Part shown: piece after piece, positions 60,150 to 64,000 of the stretch
How positions within the stretch are numbered: the first letter of the stretch is position 1
Layout of the letters: every line of letters begins with the position of its first letter
NCBI RefSeq assembly: GCF_000721705.1
Contig: NZ_JOJL01000038.1
Coordinates: forward strand, 1 to 64,000
Length of the DNA: 64,000 bases
Reading direction: 5' to 3'
Origin: Actinoplanes subtropicus
GTDB taxonomy: Bacteria; Actinomycetota; Actinomycetes; Mycobacteriales; Micromonosporaceae
Notes under the pieces: generated by a model
The model's input: only the letters and a program-made list of their open reading frames with translations
Told to the model about the DNA's origin: nothing
Database searches by the model: none
Made by a program: the position numbers and the translations under genes

Positions 60150-60968
60150 TCAAGCTCCCGCTGTCCTGACCGGCCCGCGCCCGGAAGCCTCGCGCCGCCG
60201 GACCGTCCGCTCGGCGAGGCGCAACACCGCCCGGTGCGGCAGGAACCGCTGGCCGTTCGCCACCATCGCGTTGGCGCATCCGTCGACGACCGACGGACGG
60301 CCGTGGGCCAGGCCGCGCAGGGTGGTCGCGACGACCTGTTCGGGCGTGCGCCGCCTGCCGAACGAGGCCTCCTCGGCGCCGACGACGTCGAAGAAGGCGG
60401 TCTCGGTCGCCCCCGGGCAGATGGCGATGACCTCGACGCCCTGCGGCTTGGCCTCGCCCCACAGCGCCTCGGTGAACGACAGCACGAACGCCTTGCTCGC
60501 GGCGTAGACCGCCATGTGCGCGATCGGCTGGAAGGCGGCGGTGCTGGCGACGTTGACGACCGCGCCGCGCCGCCGGGCGGTCATCGCGGGCAGGAAACGG
60601 GTGGTGAGGTCCACGACGGCGGCGCAGTTGAGCTGGATCTGCGCCAGCAGCCGGGCCGGGTCGGCGTGCTCGACGTCACCGTGGGTGCCGAAGCCGGCGT
60701 TGTTGATCAGGACATCGACGGTACGGCCGAGCGCCGCCACCCGGCCGGCGAGGTCCTCGCCGGCCCCGGGACGGGCCAGGTCGATCGGCAGGACGTCCAC
60801 GCGGACGCCGTGGGTCGCGGTGATCTCGGCGGCGAGCGACCGCAGCCGGTCCTCGCTGCGCGCGACCAGCACCAGGCCGGCGCCCTGGCGCGCGAGCTCG
60901 TGCGCGAAGGCCGTGCCGATGCCGCTCGACGCGCCGGTGATCAGAGCCGTCTCTCCAGCGAACTTCAT
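60150..60968 (-). CDS. Short-chain dehydrogenase/reductase (SDR)
   Basis: A 272-residue classical SDR: TALITGASSGIGTAFA (cofactor loop), LVARSEDRL (Arg after strand 2 favours NADP), VLINNAGFG, and the catalytic Ser (NVASTAAF) with YAASK. The C-terminal EVIAICPGATETAF is the usual substrate loop. It follows the TetR gene by ten bases in one operon and is the obvious target of that regulator. Substrate unknown. Confidence 0.92.
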   Translation of the reverse strand: MKFAGETALITGASSGIGTAFAHELARQGAGLVLVARSEDRLRSLAAEITATHGVRVDVLPIDLARPGAGEDLAGRVAALGRTVDVLINNAGFGTHGDVEHADPARLLAQIQLNCAAVVDLTTRFLPAMTARRRGAVVNVASTAAFQPIAHMAVYAASKAFVLSFTEALWGEAKPQGVEVIAICPGATETAFFDVVGAEEASFGRRRTPEQVVATTLRGLAHGRPSVVDGCANAMVANGQRFLPHRAVLRLAERTVRRREASGRGPVRTAGA

Positions 60969-60978
60969 GACCTGCTCC

Positions 60979-61608
60979 TCAAGAGTCTGCGGGTGGTAGC
61001 AGTCCGTGCTGGGCCAGGTCGAGCAGGACCCCGGCGCGCCGGGTGAACAGCCCGGACGCCTCCGACCCCGGATTCAGCACGTCGGTCAGGGTCTTCAGGC
61101 CGTCGAACGCGGCCACCAGGACCACGGCGACGGCGTGCGGATCCGGGCCCGGGCGGAAGTCGCCGTCGGCCTGGGCCCGCCGGACGATGTCGGCGACGAA
61201 CTCCACCCACTCGGCCATCGGCTTGACGACCGCGTCGGCGGTGGCCGGGTCGGCCGCCATCTCCCGGGTCAGCCGGTTGATGCTCCAGGCGCCCGGCTCG
61301 GTGGCGAGCAGATCGAGCATGGCCGGCGGCAACGCCCGGAACTGCTCGAGCGCGCCGCCCGCCGCCAGCACCCGTTCGCTGACCTCATGCAGCCAGCGCT
61401 CCTGCTGGTCGCGCAGCACCGCGAGGGCCAGGGCCGACTTGGACGAGAAGTGGAAGTAGAAGGCGCCCTTGGTGAGCCCGCTGGCCACGATCAGGTCGCT
61501 CAAGCCGGTGCCCGTATAGCCCCGCTCGGCGAACACGCGGGCGGCCGTCTTCAGCAGGAAGGCGCGGGTGGCCTCCCCCTTGGCGGTGGCCGGCGTCGTC
61601 GGTGTCAT
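60979..61608 (-). CDS. TetR-family transcriptional regulator
   Basis: A 209-residue regulator. Helix-turn-helix at residues 12-58 (EATRAFLLKTAARVFAERGYTGTGLSDLIVASGLTKGAFYFHF, quoted in parts as ARVFAERGYTGTGLSDLI and SGLTKGAFYFHF). The ligand domain follows with TEPGAWSINRLTREMAADPA. A strong ACATACCGGTC / GACCGGTATGT inverted repeat lies in the divergent gap just upstream, so it is probably autoregulated and controls the SDR gene behind it. Confidence 0.92.
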   Translation of the reverse strand: MTPTTPATAKGEATRAFLLKTAARVFAERGYTGTGLSDLIVASGLTKGAFYFHFSSKSALALAVLRDQQERWLHEVSERVLAAGGALEQFRALPPAMLDLLATEPGAWSINRLTREMAADPATADAVVKPMAEWVEFVADIVRRAQADGDFRPGPDPHAVAVVLVAAFDGLKTLTDVLNPGSEASGLFTRRAGVLLDLAQHGLLPPADS

Positions 61609-61623
61609 GAGCCGAGACTAGAA

Positions 61624-61663
61624 ACATACCGGTCGGTTTGTAAATACCGACTGACCGGTATGT
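61624..61663. promoter_or_regulatory. TetR operator
   Basis: ACATACCGGTC (61624-61634) and GACCGGTATGT (61653-61663) are perfect inverted arms with an 18-base spacer that contains further half-matches (CGGTTT, AAATACCG). The site lies between the TetR start (61608) and the stop of the GyrI-like gene (61672), typical for an autoregulated TetR promoter. Confidence 0.82.
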
Positions 61664-61671
61664 GATGCCGG

Positions 61672-62169
61672 TCATAGCTGATCGCCCAGCCGGATGGCCA
61701 ACTCGATCTGCCATCTGGTCTTCCTGCGCTCGGTGCGCGGGTCGGTCAGATAGGCCTCGTAGCGACAGGCGAACGCGTCGCCGGCCGGGCCGGTCACGAC
61801 GTCGAAGGGCAGGCCCTCGGCGCGGACCCAGTCGATCAGCAGGCCGTTGGCGCGGCGGGCGTGATTGACGTACGTCAGGGCGGCGTAGCGCCCGGCCGGC
61901 AACGCGCCGGGCCGGACCCGGTCGTCGCCGGCGAACGGCTGGTCGGTGATCGCGCCGACCTCGAGGTCCATGTCGCCGTCCATGTCGACCACGTGCAGAC
62001 GCAAGAAGACGGGTCCATAGCGGATGCCCGAGTCGTCGAGCCGCTGGTACAGCTCGGCCATCAGCTTGTCGCGCACGGCCAGCATCCCGCGGAACGGCGT
62101 CACAGTACGGATCCCGGCGGTGGCGCGCTCGGGCCACGTCACCACCGACGGTCCCGCGAGGATCTCCAT
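61672..62169 (-). CDS. GyrI-like small-molecule-binding protein
   Basis: A 165-residue protein: EILAGPSVVTWPERATAGIRTVTPF, LMAELYQRLDDSGIRYGPVFLRLHVVD, DLEVGAITDQPFAGDDRVRPGALPAGRYAALTYVNHARR and CRYEAYLTDPRTERRKTRWQIELAIRL. This is the SOUL/GyrI-like effector-binding fold found as the ligand domain of BmrR-type regulators, here without a DNA-binding domain. The ATG at 62169 was chosen to avoid overlap with the riboswitch on the other strand. Possible role: sequestering or hydrolysing a small toxic molecule. Confidence 0.85.
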   Translation of the reverse strand: MEILAGPSVVTWPERATAGIRTVTPFRGMLAVRDKLMAELYQRLDDSGIRYGPVFLRLHVVDMDGDMDLEVGAITDQPFAGDDRVRPGALPAGRYAALTYVNHARRANGLLIDWVRAEGLPFDVVTGPAGDAFACRYEAYLTDPRTERRKTRWQIELAIRLGDQL

Positions 62170-62195
62170 TCCGGTGATGCTACGGTCGCCGGGAA

Positions 62196-62310
62196 GGTCA
62201 TGAGTGCCAGCGCACAGCCCCGGCTTGCTGGCCGGCAACCCTCCGCCTCGCGGGCGGGGTGCTCCGGGTGACGACCAGGCCGGCACGACCGTGCCCGGCA
62301 AGCCGCGAGC
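62196..62310 (+). ncRNA. SAM-IV riboswitch
   Basis: The sequence matches the conserved core of the actinobacterial SAM-IV riboswitch: GGTCATGAGTGCCAGCG, then GCCCCGGCTTGCTGGCCGGC, AACCCTCC, GGCGGGGTGCTCCGGGTGA and ACGACCAGG in the right order and spacing. A hairpin GGCACGACCGTGCC at 62281-62294 and the pseudoknot strand CGGCAAGCCGCG follow. The Shine-Dalgarno GAGGAG of the GNAT gene begins immediately after (62311). This suggests that binding of S-adenosylmethionine hides the ribosome site. Recognised from memory of the family consensus. Confidence 0.9.
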
Positions 62311-62323
62311 GAGGAGCCTCGTC

Positions 62324-62920
62324 GTGCCCATCGTCTTCAGTCCCGCCGGTCTCGGCGACGCCGGCCGGATCGCCGCGCTGCACGCCGACAGCTGGCGGCG
62401 GCACTACCGGGGTGCGTATGCCGACGCGTACCTGGACGGCGACCTGCTCGCCGACCGCCGCGCGGTCTGGTCGTCCCGGCTGGCCACCGCCGAGGGCACC
62501 CGGACGATCGTCGCCGAGCGGGACGGCGACGTGGTCGGCTTCGTGCACGTGGTCCTCGACGCCGACCCGCGGTGGGGCAGCCTGGTCGACAACCTGCACG
62601 TGTCCCACGCCGAGCACCGGTCCGGCATCGGCAGCCGGCTGATGGGGCACGCCGCCCGCGCGGTGCTGGCCGGGGCCGGGTCGCCCGCGCTGTACCTGTG
62701 GGTGCTGCGGCAGAACACCCGGGCCCAGGCCTTCTACCGCGCATCCGGCGGCACCCCCGTGGAGACCGGCATCGCCGCCGCCCCCAACGGCGATCCCGCG
62801 CTCCTGACCGGCACCCCCGAAAAGCTCCGGATGTCCTGGCCGGACGCCACCCGGCTCGTCGAGCTGACGGACGGCGGCGCCGACCGATCGAACGACCCGA
62901 GCCGAGGGGAGGTCCGGTAG
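62324..62920 (+). CDS. GNAT acetyltransferase under SAM-IV riboswitch
   Basis: A 198-residue GNAT protein: IVFSPAGLGDAGRIAALHADSWRRHYRGAYADAYL (start of the fold), VGFVHVVLDADP, LHVSHAEHRSGIGSRLMGHAARAVL (acetyl-CoA loop) and LWVLRQNTRAQAFYRASGG. GTG start with GAGGAG seven bases upstream. The riboswitch directly in front implies expression when SAM is low, so a link with methionine, SAM or sulfur metabolism is inferred. The substrate might be a sulfur-containing amine or amino acid. Eleven bases later the next lipoprotein gene begins, possibly in the same transcript. Confidence 0.87.
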   Translation: MPIVFSPAGLGDAGRIAALHADSWRRHYRGAYADAYLDGDLLADRRAVWSSRLATAEGTRTIVAERDGDVVGFVHVVLDADPRWGSLVDNLHVSHAEHRSGIGSRLMGHAARAVLAGAGSPALYLWVLRQNTRAQAFYRASGGTPVETGIAAAPNGDPALLTGTPEKLRMSWPDATRLVELTDGGADRSNDPSRGEVR

Positions 62921-62930
62921 GCTGCCGCGC

Positions 62931-63875
62931 GTGCGTGCCAGCCGTGTCGTCGTGATGCTCGCCGTGTTCGCCCTGGCCGGCTGCGGCGGGTCCGCCTCCG
63001 CGGCCTCGTCGTCCTGGGTCGCGTCTGCGCCACCGGCGACCACCTCCGCGCCCGCCGAGTCGGTCTCGGCGCCCCCGTCGCCGTCCGCTTCGCCCGCCAG
63101 GGCGACGGCTCAGAAAGTGGCGGCCGGCGGCACCATCGCCGCCCGCATGGCGGCGGTGCGTGCCCTCATCGCCAAGAAGCCCGGCACGATCGGCCTGGTG
63201 GTGCGCGACCGGGTGACCGGCACCGTCTGGCGGGCGGGCGATCCGGCGCAGCTGAACTGGACCGCCTCGACGATCAAGCTGGCCATCTCGTCGGCGATCC
63301 TCGAGCGCGCGCACGCCGGCCAGGTCACCCTGACCGCGGCCGACCGGAACACCATGCGCCTGTCGCTGGTCAACTCCGACAACGACGCGACCACCGCGCT
63401 GTGGACCAAGTTCGACGGCGCCGGCATGCTGAGCCGCTTCCGCACCACGTACGGGATGTCCACGCTCGGCGTCGTCCCCGGTCTGCCGGTCTTCTGGCGC
63501 AACCTGCGCTGCTCGGCCCAGGACCTGGCGAACCTGATGTCGTACGTCCTGGACAGGATGGACCCCACCGGCCGCGCTTACCTGGTCACCACGCTGCGCG
63601 GGGTGGCGTCCTTCCAGCACTGGGGGGTGTGGGGCGCCGGCGCGTCGATGCACCCCGGCAACAAGGACGGCTGGGCCCAGAAGCCGGACAACGGTGTCAC
63701 CCATTGGGTTACCCACAGCGTCGGTTTCGCCGGCGACCACGAGCGCTACGTCGTCGCCGTCACCTATCGGCTGACCGCGTCGGGAACGCTCGCCCAGGGT
63801 GCCCACACGGTGAGTGACGTGGTCGCGACCGTCTTCGGCGCGAAGACCCCGGCGGCGATCTCGTTCCCGACCTGA
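62931..63875 (+). CDS. Class-A beta-lactamase-like serine hydrolase lipoprotein
   Basis: A 314-residue lipoprotein (signal VVVMLAVFALAGC) with a Ser/Ala/Pro linker. The catalytic signature of the penicillin-recognising family is present: SxxK as TASTIKLAIS, SDN as NSDNDATTAL, and a KDG in place of KTG (NKDGWAQ). The glutamate of the class-A omega loop is not evident. It may be a peptidoglycan or amide hydrolase rather than a true beta-lactamase. GTG start. It may be transcribed from the SAM-IV-controlled promoter. Confidence 0.82.
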   Translation: MRASRVVVMLAVFALAGCGGSASAASSSWVASAPPATTSAPAESVSAPPSPSASPARATAQKVAAGGTIAARMAAVRALIAKKPGTIGLVVRDRVTGTVWRAGDPAQLNWTASTIKLAISSAILERAHAGQVTLTAADRNTMRLSLVNSDNDATTALWTKFDGAGMLSRFRTTYGMSTLGVVPGLPVFWRNLRCSAQDLANLMSYVLDRMDPTGRAYLVTTLRGVASFQHWGVWGAGASMHPGNKDGWAQKPDNGVTHWVTHSVGFAGDHERYVVAVTYRLTASGTLAQGAHTVSDVVATVFGAKTPAAISFPT

Positions 63876-63961
63876 AGCGGATCGCACCCGATCGGGCGGC
63901 TGACCGGAAACCGACTCTCCGGCGTCTTCCGCACGGCTCCGCCGACCGGCACCATTCCGGC

Positions 63962-64000
63962 ATGATCGCGAATATCCGCCGGATGCCGGTGTTGATAACT
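63962..64000 (+). CDS. Possible start of a gene cut by the window end
   Basis: An ATG at 63962 opens IANIRRMPVLIT and remains open to the last base. It starts within a CCGG-rich patch without a clear Shine-Dalgarno. Too little is present to identify it, and it may be chance. Confidence 0.25.
   Translation, partial: MIANIRRMPVLIT

Noticed and set aside
62931..63875. Calling the lipoprotein a true beta-lactamase resistance gene
   Set aside because: SxxK and SDN motifs are present, but the omega-loop glutamate is not evident and KTG is KDG, so resistance cannot be claimed.

Overview
The window is about 64 kb of very GC-rich DNA. Many genes start with GTG or TTG, genes are often joined by 4-bp ATGA/GTGA overlaps, and secreted carbohydrate-active enzymes are abundant. 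All of this points to a filamentous actinomycete. The mix of AfsR/SARP regulators, CebR-like operators, a SAM-IV riboswitch and multimodular glycosidases fits the Micromonosporaceae (Actinoplanes-like); that placement is inference. No rRNA, tRNA, CRISPR array, phage or complete insertion sequence was recognised.

Layout. 1-1.6 kb: a palindromic element, a frameshifted coiled-coil gene and a TIGR04222-like membrane protein. 1.7-12.6 kb: a LacI regulator, a sugar ABC importer without ATPase, GH1 and GH3 beta-glycosidases, and two paralogous secreted proteins of unrecognised family on the opposite strand. The same TAAGCGCTTA operator stands in front of both the importer operon and one of these proteins. 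12.9-21.5 kb: a cellulose-synthase-like glycosyltransferase, a cupredoxin-like lipoprotein, a Tat-exported PHP protein, a response-regulator/PP2C phosphatase, a GNAT protein and an LCP protein. 21.5-26.1 kb: small GNAT/PadR genes and a hybrid histidine kinase cluster that includes a free-standing 68-aa HisKA domain. 26.2-31.9 kb: GH92 alpha-mannosidase, a secreted EEP phosphatase, a VOC protein and a patatin gene broken by a hairpin element. 32.0-34.9 kb: GH54 arabinofuranosidase and a membrane-tethered ECF sigma factor carrying an extracellular AbfB domain, behind a CebR-type operator. 34.9-36.1 kb: DUF305/DUF6153 pair. 36.7-45.4 kb: LacI regulator, a clan GH-A glycosidase, then a GH36 alpha-galactosidase with a second ATPase-less importer. 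45.4-55 kb: hydrolase, PQQ-propeller/lectin protein, MFS/MarR pair, GH75 chitosanase, GH9 cellulase. 55-64 kb: AfsR-type regulator, DUF1266 pair, SDR/TetR pair, GyrI-like protein, a SAM-IV riboswitch in front of a GNAT gene, and a class-A-beta-lactamase-like lipoprotein.

How it works together. Much of the window is a polysaccharide-scavenging territory. Secreted enzymes (GH9, GH54, GH92, GH75, clan GH-A) would release oligosaccharides. Two importers, probably sharing an ATPase encoded elsewhere, would take them up. Cytoplasmic GH1, GH3 and GH36 enzymes would finish the job. Local LacI, MarR, TetR and CebR-type palindromes can be matched to individual operons.

Non-coding structure is unusually rich. 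A 16-bp self-complementary tandem repeat sits directly behind three separate genes. A 135-bp near-palindrome occurs twice, one copy inside the patatin gene. A second, longer inverted repeat lies at 8.96-9.17 kb with a partial relative at 59.9 kb. Several 18-nt-period tandem repeats lie between 30 and 37 kb.
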